From Streptomyces sp. DT2A-34 (GTDB lineage: Bacteria > Actinomycetota > Actinomycetes > Streptomycetales > Streptomycetaceae), in assembly GCF_030499515.1 (NCBI RefSeq), contig NZ_JASTWJ010000001.1, positions 6,552,001-6,616,000 on the forward strand: a DNA stretch of 64,000 nt. Direction: 5' to 3'. Numbering within the stretch: position 1 is the stretch's first letter; each line of letters starts with the position of its first letter. Below are positions 35,202 to 43,943 of this stretch, piece after piece. A program made the position numbers and the translations under genes. The notes below the pieces were generated by a model. The model was not told the origin of the DNA, made no database searches, and was given only the letters and a program-made list of their open reading frames with translations.

Positions 35202-35798
35202 CCCGGCGCCGCCGTCCGCATCGCCGACGACGGCGAGGTGCTCATCAAGGGCGGCATCGTCTTCGGCTCGTACTGGAACAACCCGGCCGCCACCGACGCC
35301 GTCCTGCGGGACGACTGGTTCGCCACCGGCGACCTCGGCTCCCTCGACGAGGACGGCTACCTCACCATCACCGGCCGCAAGAAGGACATCCTCGTCACCT
35401 CCGGCGGCAAGAACGTCTCCCCGGCCGTCCTGGAGGACCGCCTGCGCAGCCGCCCGCCCGTCGGCCAGTGCGTCGTCGTCGGCGACAACCGCCCCTTCGT
35501 CGCCGCCCTGATCACCCTCGACCCGGACGCGGTGACCCACTGGCTCGCCGTACGCAAGATGCCCACCGACACCCCGCTCGCCGAGGTGATCCAGGACCCC
35601 CGGATGCGCGCCGACGTCCAGAAGGCCGTCGACTACGCCAACGAGGCCGTCTCCCGGGCCGAGTCGATCCGCGCGTTCACCCTGGTCGAGGGCGAGTTCA
35701 CCGAGGACAACGGCATGCTCACCCCGTCCCTGAAGGTCAAACGGCACGCGGTGACGGCGGCGTACGCGCGGGAGATCGAGGAGCTGTACGGCAACTGA
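35202..35798 (+). pseudogene. 3' fragment of a long-chain acyl-CoA ligase (FadD-type)
   Basis: About 199 codons of the C-terminal domain of an AMP-forming ligase: VRIADDGEVLIKGGIVFGSY, the hinge/A8 motif DDWFATGDLGSLDEDGYLTI with TGRKKDILVTSGGKNVSP, and the catalytic lysine region TPSLKVKRHAV. The N-terminal two thirds, including the P-loop and the acyl pocket, are absent. The homology starts abruptly at the edge of the IS element. It cannot be active. The missing 5' half is not on the other side of the element, so DNA was also lost. Confidence 0.85.
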
Positions 35799-35943
35799 GG
35801 GCCCCTCAGCGGCACACACCCCCGGCGCTCGCCGGGTCACTCGTGCGGGCGATCCCTGCCAAGCCACCGTACTCAATCGGTGGAATAAGCGTATATATGC
35901 CCATGAGTCATCAATGAGGGAGGAGCCGCCCGAGGGAGGATGC

Positions 35944-37194
35944 ATGGCCCCTGACCACCGCCGGTCCGTCGTCAGGCGGCTGGCGTCCATCACCGCCGCG
36001 ATGGCCGTGTCGGCGGTTCTCGTTCCGGGCCCCGCCTTCCCCGCCGGGGCCGCATCCCACCCCGACCCGCCGCGCCCCGCGCCGGACGCCGGGCACTCGC
36101 CTGAGGAAAGGATCGCGCGCCTGCCCGCGTTCGGCGCGTACCTCCACTACGGGCCCGCCGGACTGGAGCGCATGAAGGAGCTCGGCCGCTGGCTGGGCGG
36201 CCACGAACCGCGCGTGGGGCACACGTATCTGCCGGGGGACCTGTGGCGCAACATCGAGGGCGGACACGGCTTCCTCGACAGCTGGGCCGAGTGGCGGCAG
36301 GACAAGGCCGACCGGATGCTCGTGCTCAACGTCCCGATGATGGAACGCAACGAGGAGAACGTCCCCGACGCGGAGGTCAGGCACCTGCTGCGGCGCGCCG
36401 CGGACGGCGAGTTCGACGACCACTTCGAGGTGCTCGCCGAGCGGCTGGTCGATCTCGGTGTGCAGGACACGGTCATCGTGCTCGGCTGGGAGATGAACGG
36501 CGTCACCTACACCCATCGCTGCGCCCCCGACCCGGAGAGCTGGAAGGAGTACTGGAGGCGCATCGTCACCGTCATGCGCTCGGTCCCCGGACAGGACTTC
36601 AGGTTCGACTTCGCCCCGAGCCGGGGCAGGGACGCCATTCCCTGGACCCAGTGCTATCCCGGCGACGACTTCGTCGACATCGTCGGCATGGACGCCTACG
36701 ACCAGCCACGCGGACTCAGCTTCGACGAGCAGGTGTCCGAGCCCTACGGCCTGCAGCACCACGTGGACTTCGCGCGGGCGCACGACAAGCCGATCTCGTA
36801 TCCCGAATGGGGCCTGTTCCGCAACGGCGACAACATCAGGTGGATGCTGCGCATGCTCGCGTGGATGGACGAGCACAAACCGCTGTACAACACGATCACC
36901 GACTACTGCCCGCACGGCGTCTGGCTGTGCTCCGACAATCCCCGCGCCTCCGCCCTGTACCGCCTGCTGCTGTCCAGCCCCTTCGTCCCGGAGCCGGAAC
37001 CACACCCGGAACCGGGGCCGCGACCGCGGCCGGAACCGGAACCGGAACCGTCGGCCCCCGTCCCGACCGCGCCCACGACGCCCACACCGATGCCCTCCAA
37101 GCTGCCCTACTGCACGCCGCTGGACCTCGCGCAGTGGTCCGGGCAGCAGATCGGCGGCAGACCCACCGCCTGCCTGCAGGGGGCGGAGCGCTAA
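35944..37194 (+). CDS. Secreted GH26-like glycoside hydrolase
   Basis: A 416-residue protein with a signal peptide (RRLASITAAMAVSAVLVPGP, cleavage near AGAASH). It has a GH26-like barrel: acid/base Glu183 in VIVLGWEMNG and nucleophile Glu288 in KPISYPEWGL, with FRFDFAPSRG between. The C-terminus has a Pro/Glu/Arg-rich linker and a short Cys-containing tail. GAGGGAGGA at 35932-35940 supports ATG 35944 over an ATG at 35914. An AT-rich TATATAT near 35892 may be its promoter. It converges on the polysaccharide operon, so it may trim that polymer. Confidence 0.85.
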   Translation: MAPDHRRSVVRRLASITAAMAVSAVLVPGPAFPAGAASHPDPPRPAPDAGHSPEERIARLPAFGAYLHYGPAGLERMKELGRWLGGHEPRVGHTYLPGDLWRNIEGGHGFLDSWAEWRQDKADRMLVLNVPMMERNEENVPDAEVRHLLRRAADGEFDDHFEVLAERLVDLGVQDTVIVLGWEMNGVTYTHRCAPDPESWKEYWRRIVTVMRSVPGQDFRFDFAPSRGRDAIPWTQCYPGDDFVDIVGMDAYDQPRGLSFDEQVSEPYGLQHHVDFARAHDKPISYPEWGLFRNGDNIRWMLRMLAWMDEHKPLYNTITDYCPHGVWLCSDNPRASALYRLLLSSPFVPEPEPHPEPGPRPRPEPEPEPSAPVPTAPTTPTPMPSKLPYCTPLDLAQWSGQQIGGRPTACLQGAER

Positions 37195-38306
37195 CGGCGA
37201 CCGGGCGGACCGGCGTTCGGGCGCAGGACCTGCTTGGCCCGGTGCCGCGCGGCCGCCTCGCCGGCCGCGGCCGCCAGCAGCGGGACGGTGCGGCGCCGGG
37301 CCAGCAGAAAACGCTGGTTGGGGACCGTCTCGGGGTGCCAGCGGTACTTGTACGGTTCGTCGCCGCGCAACAGGCTCAGCACCCGGGGCCCGCCGCCGGA
37401 CGCGAGGCGCTCGGTGGACGCGTGCAGCAGCATCGCCGTCACGTCCACCTTCCGCTCCTCCCGCAACCGCGGGTGAAAGCCGTACAGGTACGTGCCCGCC
37501 AGCCGTCCTGACACCACGTTCAGATTGACCGCCACCACCTCCCCGTCGAGCCGGAACTGCGTCACCGCCGCCTCGCCGGACCGGGCCATGGGGACCACCG
37601 AGCGGACCAGGTGCTCCAGGAACCGCGGCCGGGCGTGCTCCGGCGACATCCCCCGGCCCTGCCACTGCAGTCGGTGCAGTGCGAGGAGCCGGCGCAGCGC
37701 GTCCCCGGCGTCGTCGGGGCTCACGTCGTGCCACTCGACGCCGAGCCGGGCGAGCCGGTTCACCTTGTTGCGGACCCGCTGGGCGTGCCGCGACGACAGC
37801 CGCTCGACCAACTCGCCCATGGGGACGGCCGGCAACTCCAGGCACACGGAGTCGCGCACCCGGTGACGCGGGCCGCGCCAGCACAGGTAGACCCGCTCCA
37901 TCGCACCGCCCGGCCGCACCTCACGGAAGTCGATCAGGGCGGTGCGCGCCATGTCGGCCAGGGCGTCCGCCAGCGCCCCGGCGCCCTGAGGGGCCGCCGC
38001 CGCGTCGATGAGCACATCGCAGAAGTCGGTGATGGCACCGCCGATCGGCACCAGCGCCGGCAGCGGGCGACGCACCCGCATCAGCGGGGCCACCGCCACC
38101 AGTTCACCGCCCCTGCGCACCAGGACGAGCCGCAGCCTGCCGGGGCTGCCGTACGACAGCCACCACGAGTGCAGCCAGGCATGGCTCTGGAACGGCGTCG
38201 CCGACGGGCACGCCCGGTACAGGCGGTCCCACTCCCCGGCCAGCTCCGCGAAGGCGCGCTCCTCGGTGCACACCTCCACCGACAGCGCACGGCCGGAGGC
38301 GGTCAT
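37191..38306 (-). CDS. FemX/BioF2-like GNAT acyltransferase
   Basis: About 371 residues of the duplicated GNAT type found in polysaccharide operons (BioF2-like/CelD). FAELAGEWDRLYRACPSATP and FQSHAWLHSWWLSYG form the first half, and VRNKVNRLARLGVEW and YLYGFHPRLREERKVDVTAM the second. It likely transfers an acyl or aminoacyl group onto a sugar. It is last in the operon. Its ATG overlaps the upstream stop (ATGA), and its own stop overlaps the convergent GH26 stop. Confidence 0.82.
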   Translation of the reverse strand: MTASGRALSVEVCTEERAFAELAGEWDRLYRACPSATPFQSHAWLHSWWLSYGSPGRLRLVLVRRGGELVAVAPLMRVRRPLPALVPIGGAITDFCDVLIDAAAAPQGAGALADALADMARTALIDFREVRPGGAMERVYLCWRGPRHRVRDSVCLELPAVPMGELVERLSSRHAQRVRNKVNRLARLGVEWHDVSPDDAGDALRRLLALHRLQWQGRGMSPEHARPRFLEHLVRSVVPMARSGEAAVTQFRLDGEVVAVNLNVVSGRLAGTYLYGFHPRLREERKVDVTAMLLHASTERLASGGGPRVLSLLRGDEPYKYRWHPETVPNQRFLLARRRTVPLLAAAAGEAAARHRAKQVLRPNAGPPGRR

Positions 38307-38974
38307 CCAAGCGTCCCGCGGGCTTCGGCGGCGTTGGCCGGGCCGGGTACGGAGGCCACGCACCGGTCGTCGTCCTCGGCGGGCCGCCGCGGCCGGGCCA
38401 GCAGCGCGAGGCCGCCCAGCAGACCTCCGGCGCTCGCGCCGACGAGCGAGGTCAGCGCCGGTGACGCGGACGACGGCTCGGTGGGCTTCAGGGCACGGGC
38501 GAGGCGCTCCAGCTTGATGCCGGTGTCGGCCTTGGTGTGGTCCGCCTGCGTCACCAGCGCGCGGGACACGGCGTTGGCCATGTCGACGGCCTGGGCGGGC
38601 TTCGACGAGGTCGCCGAGACCGCGACCATCGGCGCGTCCGGCGACGTCGCGACCTGCACGCTCTCGCGCAGCGTCGCGACCGGAACGCCCGCCCACATCT
38701 GGGCGTCCCCGAGCACCGCGAGCTGGGGGGCCACCCGGCCGTACGCCTGTGCGAAGCCGAGCGCATCGGTGCAGTCGGCCTCGGTCTCGCCGGTCGCCAC
38801 CGCGACGACGGAGCTGGTCGCCGTGTACTGCGGCGGCCTCAGCTGGCCGTACGCGCCGCCGGCCACGGCACCGAGCAGCGCGCCGGCGGGCAGCAGCCAC
38901 CACGAGGGCCGCCGCTTCACAGAGGTGCCCGTACGGTCGGACAGCGGGGCACGCTGATCGGGGTTGTCGGTCAT
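38303..38974 (-). CDS. Wzz-like polysaccharide chain-length protein
   Basis: About 223 residues with the Wzz/YveK layout: an N-terminal helix after a short polar stretch (RRPSWWLLPAGALLGAVAGG), an extracytoplasmic helical domain, and a second helix near the C-terminus (LTSLVGASAGGLLGGLALL) followed by RPRR. LRPPQYTATSSVVAVATGET is the typical first strand. No kinase domain is attached. It would set polymer length with the O-antigen-type polymerase. ATG at 38974 overlaps the glycosyltransferase stop. Confidence 0.85.
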   Translation of the reverse strand: MTDNPDQRAPLSDRTGTSVKRRPSWWLLPAGALLGAVAGGAYGQLRPPQYTATSSVVAVATGETEADCTDALGFAQAYGRVAPQLAVLGDAQMWAGVPVATLRESVQVATSPDAPMVAVSATSSKPAQAVDMANAVSRALVTQADHTKADTGIKLERLARALKPTEPSSASPALTSLVGASAGGLLGGLALLARPRRPAEDDDRCVASVPGPANAAEARGTLG

Positions 38975-40113
38975 CAGGAACTCACTTCCAGGGTCGAGCC
39001 GGACAGAGCGGCCGTGTACAGATCCATCAGCTGCCGGGCGGTGCACGCGATGTCGTAGCGGCGTACGACGTCCGGGGCGGTCCGCTCGCCCGGCCCTGCC
39101 GCTCGCAGCCGCAGCAGTTCACGTACGTACGCTTCGGTGCCGCCCGTGACGCGCCGGGCACCGGGTGCCGCGTCCGGCGGCAGGTCCTCGACGGCGGGGC
39201 AGCTCGCGTACAGCACGGGGAGCCCGGCCGCCAGGGCCTCCACCACGGCCAGGCCGAAGCACTCCTCCGGCGACGGCGAGGCGAGCACGTCCATCGCGGA
39301 CAGCAGGGCGACCAGGTCGGGTGCGTCGTCACCGGGGTCGGGCAGATACGGCCGCTCGCCGGTCAGCACCAAGCGGTCCGCGACCCCCAGCCCCAGGGCG
39401 ATGCGCCGCAGCGGCCACTGAGCGGGGCCGTCGCCGACCAGCAACAGCCTCACATCACCCGGGAGTTGGGTGAGAGCCCGGACGAGTACGTCGAAGTGCT
39501 TGCCGGGGGCGAGGCGCCCCACACCCCCGACGACGTACGCGTCGTCCGGCAGCCCGTAGAACGCCCGTGCCTCCCTGCGGCGCGCCTCGTCGAAGCGGAA
39601 CCGGGGCGCGTCGATGCCGTTCGGGATGACCCGGATGCGCGGTCCGGGCACACCCCAGTGCCGCAGCCGCTGCGCCACCGTCGGCGAGACGGCGACCGTG
39701 GCGCGGCCGAGGCGCTCGCCGGCCAGGTACAGCGCGCGGACGCCCCCGGTCAGCGGCCGGCCCTCCAGCCGGGTGGCGCCGATGGAGTGCTCGGTGGCCA
39801 CGACGGTCCGGACTCCCGCGAGCCGCGCCGCGATCCGGCCGTAGAGGCAGGCCCGGTACAGGTGGGTGTGGACGAGGTCGTAGCCGCCGGCGCGGATCAG
39901 CCGGGCCAGGCGCGGCAGTGCGCGCAGGTCGCGGTTGCCGTCCATCCCGAGGTGGGTGACGTGGACGCCGTCGGCGGCCAGGCCCGCGGCGACCGGGCCG
40001 GGGTTGGTCAGCGCCACCACGTCGCACTGCGCGGGGAGATGCCGCAGCAGGAGCCGCAGTTGCTGTTCCGCCCCGCCCACGCCGAGGCCGGTGATGATGT
40101 GCAGGGCCCTCAC
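38974..40113 (-). CDS. Glycosyltransferase family 4-type
   Basis: About 379 residues with a GT-B fold. HIITGLGVGGAEQQLRLLLR is the acceptor-side start and VIPNGIDAPRFRFDEARR the domain junction. GGVGRLAPGKHFDVLVRAL and SPSPEECFGLAVVEALAAGL form the nucleotide-sugar site with the EX7E-type motif. It adds one sugar to the lipid-linked repeat unit. GTG at 40113 overlaps the deacetylase stop as GTGA. Confidence 0.9.
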   Translation of the reverse strand: MRALHIITGLGVGGAEQQLRLLLRHLPAQCDVVALTNPGPVAAGLAADGVHVTHLGMDGNRDLRALPRLARLIRAGGYDLVHTHLYRACLYGRIAARLAGVRTVVATEHSIGATRLEGRPLTGGVRALYLAGERLGRATVAVSPTVAQRLRHWGVPGPRIRVIPNGIDAPRFRFDEARRREARAFYGLPDDAYVVGGVGRLAPGKHFDVLVRALTQLPGDVRLLLVGDGPAQWPLRRIALGLGVADRLVLTGERPYLPDPGDDAPDLVALLSAMDVLASPSPEECFGLAVVEALAAGLPVLYASCPAVEDLPPDAAPGARRVTGGTEAYVRELLRLRAAGPGERTAPDVVRRYDIACTARQLMDLYTAALSGSTLEVSS

Positions 40114-40901
40114 ACGGCCTCCAGGGCACGGCCGTAGAACCGGGCCAGGCGCCGCTTCAGCTCCAGCCGCACCGAGGTGTCCGCCTCCCCGAGGTGGATG
40201 CGGGGCAGCGCGAAGTCGCCGGAGCCGGCCGGGCCGGGGTCGATCGCGCAGGCGTAGCGGTAACCGGCCCGGCGTACGGCGTCGGCGGCACGCTCGTCGA
40301 GACGGCCGTACGGGTAGCAGAACCCCTCGATGTCCTCGCCGACGATCCCGGCGAGCCGGTTCCGGCTGTCGTTGACCTCGCTGTGCAGCACCTGGTCGGT
40401 GGCCTCGGTCAGATCGACGTGGGTCAGGCCGTGCGAGGCGATCTCCATGCCCGCGGCCACGGCTCGGCGGATGCCGTCGGCGTCGAGCAGCGGCTTGCGC
40501 GGGCCGGTCGGCTCCCACGCGTTCGCGCCGCCGAGCCGCCCGGGCAGCACGAACACGGTCGCCGTGAAACCCCGGCGGCGCAGCACGGGCAGGGCGGCGG
40601 TGACGAAGTCGGTGTACCCGTCGTCGAAGGTGAGCCCCACCAGCCCGCCCTCGGCGCCACGGGCGCGCGCCGCGAGCAGCTCACGGACGCTCACCCCGCG
40701 CAGGCCGCGGCGGGCCATCCAGGTGAGCTGCCGCTCCAGGCGCGCGGGCGTGACGGTGACGTTGTACGGGTCGTCCCGGCAGTCCGAGACGGAGTGGTAC
40801 ATGGCCACCCAGGCGGCGGGGCGCCGCTTTCGGCGTCCTTCCGCGATCGGTGGGGGAGCGGGCTCGTCCGCGCGTGGCGCGGCGGAGATGTCAGTGACCA
40901 T
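40110..40901 (-). CDS. Polysaccharide deacetylase (NodB domain)
   Basis: About 263 residues of the CE4 family. LVGLTFDDGYTDFVTAALPV carries the catalytic Asp pair, MEIASHGLTHVDLTEAT the zinc-binding His-x3-His motif, and FCYPYGRLDERAADAVRRAG the third motif. It removes N-acetyl groups from the polymer or from a precursor. No signal peptide is evident, although the N-terminus is long and polar. Its start overlaps the flippase stop by 11 bp. Confidence 0.9.
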   Translation of the reverse strand: MVTDISAAPRADEPAPPPIAEGRRKRRPAAWVAMYHSVSDCRDDPYNVTVTPARLERQLTWMARRGLRGVSVRELLAARARGAEGGLVGLTFDDGYTDFVTAALPVLRRRGFTATVFVLPGRLGGANAWEPTGPRKPLLDADGIRRAVAAGMEIASHGLTHVDLTEATDQVLHSEVNDSRNRLAGIVGEDIEGFCYPYGRLDERAADAVRRAGYRYACAIDPGPAGSGDFALPRIHLGEADTSVRLELKRRLARFYGRALEAV

Positions 40902-42585
40902 GGCGGGGCTTTCGTGTGACGGAGCGACGGAACGAATGCGCGACGGAACGTGCGACGGAAAGGAGCAGGGACCGGGCGTCGGCCGTGTCGAGGATCCAGG
41001 TCAGCAGCAGGAAGACGGCGGTCACGCAGGTGCCGCAGACGGCGACGGCCGCCACGGGCGAGGCGAACATCCCCGCGCAGACCAGCCCGGCTCCGGTGGC
41101 GCACACGGCCGCGTACACCGGTCCGGCCAGTCCGGCGACGACCCGGCGCACGCGCACGGGCACGGTGCGCGGGCCCAGGCCGTGCAGCAGGAGCAGCGCG
41201 GTGAGGGTGATGCCGGCCGCGTTGGCCCCGGCGATGCCGCGCGCCCCCCAGGGACCCACGGCCCAGACACTGAGGACGACGGTGGCGAGCGTGCCCGCGC
41301 CCATCGCGCCCAGCGGGTACCAGGTGGTACGGCCGGTCGAGAAGTACGACTGGACGAGCGCCCCCACCAGCGTGTGCCCGAGCAGCCCGACCGCGTACAC
41401 CCGCATGACGGCGGCGGTCGCGGCGGTGTCCTGGGCCGTGAACGCGCCGCGCTGGAACAGGAGTTGGGTGATCTGCGGCGCGCAGGCCACGACCACGGCG
41501 GCGCCGAGCAGCACCAGACAGGCCGTCAGCACCAGGTCCCGCTCGACCCGGTCCCTGGCCCGCCGCGTGTCGCCGTCGGCGAGGGCCCGCGCCACCACCG
41601 GGAAGGTGACGACGCACACCATCAGCGACAGCGACATCGGCAACTGGGCGACCTTCTGGGCGTAGTTGAGGTGCGAGATGGCACCGGCGGGCAGCCCGGA
41701 AGCGAAGTAGCGCTCGATGAGGACCTGCGACTGCCGGCACAGGGCGAAGAGCAGGACCGCGCAGACGAGGCCGACCGCGAGCCGCCGACCCCCGTCCCCG
41801 TCGTACGGCGCCCCGGACGCGGACCGGCCAAGCCGCCCGGCGATCCGCCGCCACAGCGACGGTGCCTGTACGGCGGCCATGAGGCACCCGCCGAGCGCGA
41901 CCCCGAGAGCGGCGGAGCGCACGCCCCAGCGGGCGGCGAGCACGACCATCGTGGCGATGATCGCGGCGTTGTACGCGATGTAGATCGAGCCCGGCGCGAA
42001 ATAGCTGCGGTGCGCCCGCAGCGCCGCGCTGCAGTACCCGGCCAGCCCGAAACTCAGCACGCAGGTCGCGGTCAGCCGGGTGCAGGACACGGCCAGGGAC
42101 GGGTCGGGCAGCCCGGGCGCGAGGACGGAGACCAGCAGCGGCGCCCCGGCCGCGAGCAGGGCGGCCGCGCCGGCGAGGGCGAGGCACAGCCGCGGCAGCG
42201 TGGCGGCGACCAGGGCCTGCACGGGGTCGGGGGCGCCGATGCCGCCCGCCCGCCGGGCCAGCGCCATGCTGAACGCCGGTACGAGCACGAACGCCATACC
42301 GTCCTCGATCAGCAGCGTCGACGCCATCTCCGGCAACGTCCAGGCCACCAGAAACGCGTCGGTGTCCGCCCCGGCCCCGAAGAGGTGCGCCAGCGCCTGA
42401 TCCCGCCCCAGCCCCAGCAGCGCCCCGACCATCGACAGCGCGGCGGACAACAAGGTCGCCCTGGCGAGAAAGCGCCCCGAGGGGGCCGCCCCGGGGCGGG
42501 GCCCTGCCGTATCGCCCTTGCCTCCGTCGAGGAGCCCGGCGTCCATGCCGGGAGCGTCGCCGGGCGGCACCGGGCGGAGCCTCAT
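40891..42585 (-). CDS. MurJ/MviN-like polysaccharide lipid flippase
   Basis: About 564 residues with ~14 hydrophobic helices of the MOP superfamily. ATLLSAALSMVGALLGLGRD, FLVAWTLPEMASTLLIEDGM and ISHLNYAQKVAQLPMSLSLM resemble MurJ. In this operon it most likely flips the lipid-linked oligosaccharide rather than lipid II. ATG at 42585 overlaps the polymerase stop. The C-terminus ends in an Arg/Ser-rich tail. Confidence 0.88.
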   Translation of the reverse strand: MRLRPVPPGDAPGMDAGLLDGGKGDTAGPRPGAAPSGRFLARATLLSAALSMVGALLGLGRDQALAHLFGAGADTDAFLVAWTLPEMASTLLIEDGMAFVLVPAFSMALARRAGGIGAPDPVQALVAATLPRLCLALAGAAALLAAGAPLLVSVLAPGLPDPSLAVSCTRLTATCVLSFGLAGYCSAALRAHRSYFAPGSIYIAYNAAIIATMVVLAARWGVRSAALGVALGGCLMAAVQAPSLWRRIAGRLGRSASGAPYDGDGGRRLAVGLVCAVLLFALCRQSQVLIERYFASGLPAGAISHLNYAQKVAQLPMSLSLMVCVVTFPVVARALADGDTRRARDRVERDLVLTACLVLLGAAVVVACAPQITQLLFQRGAFTAQDTAATAAVMRVYAVGLLGHTLVGALVQSYFSTGRTTWYPLGAMGAGTLATVVLSVWAVGPWGARGIAGANAAGITLTALLLLHGLGPRTVPVRVRRVVAGLAGPVYAAVCATGAGLVCAGMFASPVAAVAVCGTCVTAVFLLLTWILDTADARSLLLSVARSVAHSFRRSVTRKPRHGH

Positions 42586-43937
42586 CGCGGGCCCGCTTCC
42601 GCGGCCGGGGGCGTCGTCGCGTCGCGTGCCAGCGCCCACCAGGCGGCGAGGCCGAAGCAGATCGCCGTAAGGACGGTGGAGGGCCCGCCGATGTCGGCGT
42701 ACAGGAAGTTGACGAGCTGCCACAGCAGCAGCCCGCAGGCCGGGAGCGCGCAGTCCCGGCCCACGCGTCCGCTCCGCCGCAGCCGGCGCAGTGCGCACAC
42801 CAGCAGGGCCAGCCAGCCGCCCGCCACCGTGAGCAGCCCCAGCAGGCCCTGCTCGCTGAGCAGCAGCAGGTACATGTTGTGCGGGGACAGCAGGGGCTGG
42901 CGCCGGAAGGCCTGGCCCGCTCCCTGAGTGTCGCTGCCCGACGACAGCGCCAGCGAGGCATGGCCGTCCCGGTGTGCGGGAAAGGCCTTCAGCCCCACGC
43001 CCGTCACCGGGTGCCCGCGCCACATGTCGGCGGCCGCCGCCCACATGGTGTACCGGTCGACGACCGACTGGTCCGGCGCCTCGGCGACCTGCGTGATGCT
43101 GGTCAGCCGCTCCTGCAACGCCGCGGCGCCCACGCCGAGCCCTCCCACCAGCACCACCGAGGCCGCCACCGCCGCCGCGAACACCTTCACCGCGAGCCGC
43201 ACCCCGGCCAGCACCAGCTGCGCCCCGCAGGCGACCGCCGTGGCGATCCAGGCACCCCGGCTGAAGGACAGCGCGAGCGGCACGAGCAGCACCAGCGCAC
43301 ATCCGACCGCCACGGCCCGCTGCCGCCGCGCCCGCGTCCCGAGGGCGAGACCGGTCGCCGCCACCACGCCGCAGGCGACGACGCTCGCCATCCCCATCAC
43401 GTCGGACGGCCCGAACGTGCCCACCGCCCGGATGTCCGCTCCCTGGTACAAGGCCCCGGTCCCGGTGAGGTACTGGCGCACCCCGACCGCGCCCTGCCAC
43501 AGCGCGAGGCCGACCAGGGACCACAGCACCAGCCGCGCGCCCCGCCGGTCACGCACCAGCAGCACCACCGCGACCGGGACGAGCACGAACACCTGCAGGT
43601 AACGACCCAGTCCCGCAATCGCGTCGCCGGTGGTCAAGGCCCCCGCCGCGGCGACCGCGATACCCACCACGGGCAGCCCCAGCACGACAGCCGCCGTCCG
43701 CGTCAGCGGGCGCCGCGCCCGCCGTACGGTGTCCACGACCGCCCACAGCACGAGCAGCCCCGAGGCCGCGTCGGCGGGTGTGGCGGCGCTGTCCGGTGCG
43801 ACCGGCAGCCCCAGCAGGACGACGACCGCCACGACCGGCAGGACGGACACGACGGATCCGGCCCGCCGCGACGGCGACGGCGGCGGCGCCGGCAGCGGCG
43901 GTGCGAGCGGGGGAGAGGCCGCCGAGGAAGTACTCAC
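42582..43937 (-). CDS. O-antigen ligase/polymerase-like membrane protein
   Basis: A 451-residue protein with ~10 helices and a large loop carrying the Wzy_C/WaaL-type pattern. VVDRYTMWAAAADMWRGHPV and TGVGLKAFPAHRDGH precede LLSPHNMYLLLLSEQGLLGL, where the histidine is expected to be catalytic. It would polymerise repeat units outside the membrane. The Pro-rich N-terminus (residues 8-22) is low complexity. It starts 6 bp after the glycosylphosphotransferase stop. Confidence 0.88.
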   Translation of the reverse strand: MSTSSAASPPLAPPLPAPPPSPSRRAGSVVSVLPVVAVVVLLGLPVAPDSAATPADAASGLLVLWAVVDTVRRARRPLTRTAAVVLGLPVVGIAVAAAGALTTGDAIAGLGRYLQVFVLVPVAVVLLVRDRRGARLVLWSLVGLALWQGAVGVRQYLTGTGALYQGADIRAVGTFGPSDVMGMASVVACGVVAATGLALGTRARRQRAVAVGCALVLLVPLALSFSRGAWIATAVACGAQLVLAGVRLAVKVFAAAVAASVVLVGGLGVGAAALQERLTSITQVAEAPDQSVVDRYTMWAAAADMWRGHPVTGVGLKAFPAHRDGHASLALSSGSDTQGAGQAFRRQPLLSPHNMYLLLLSEQGLLGLLTVAGGWLALLVCALRRLRRSGRVGRDCALPACGLLLWQLVNFLYADIGGPSTVLTAICFGLAAWWALARDATTPPAAEAGPR

Positions 43938-43943
43938 CGGTGC

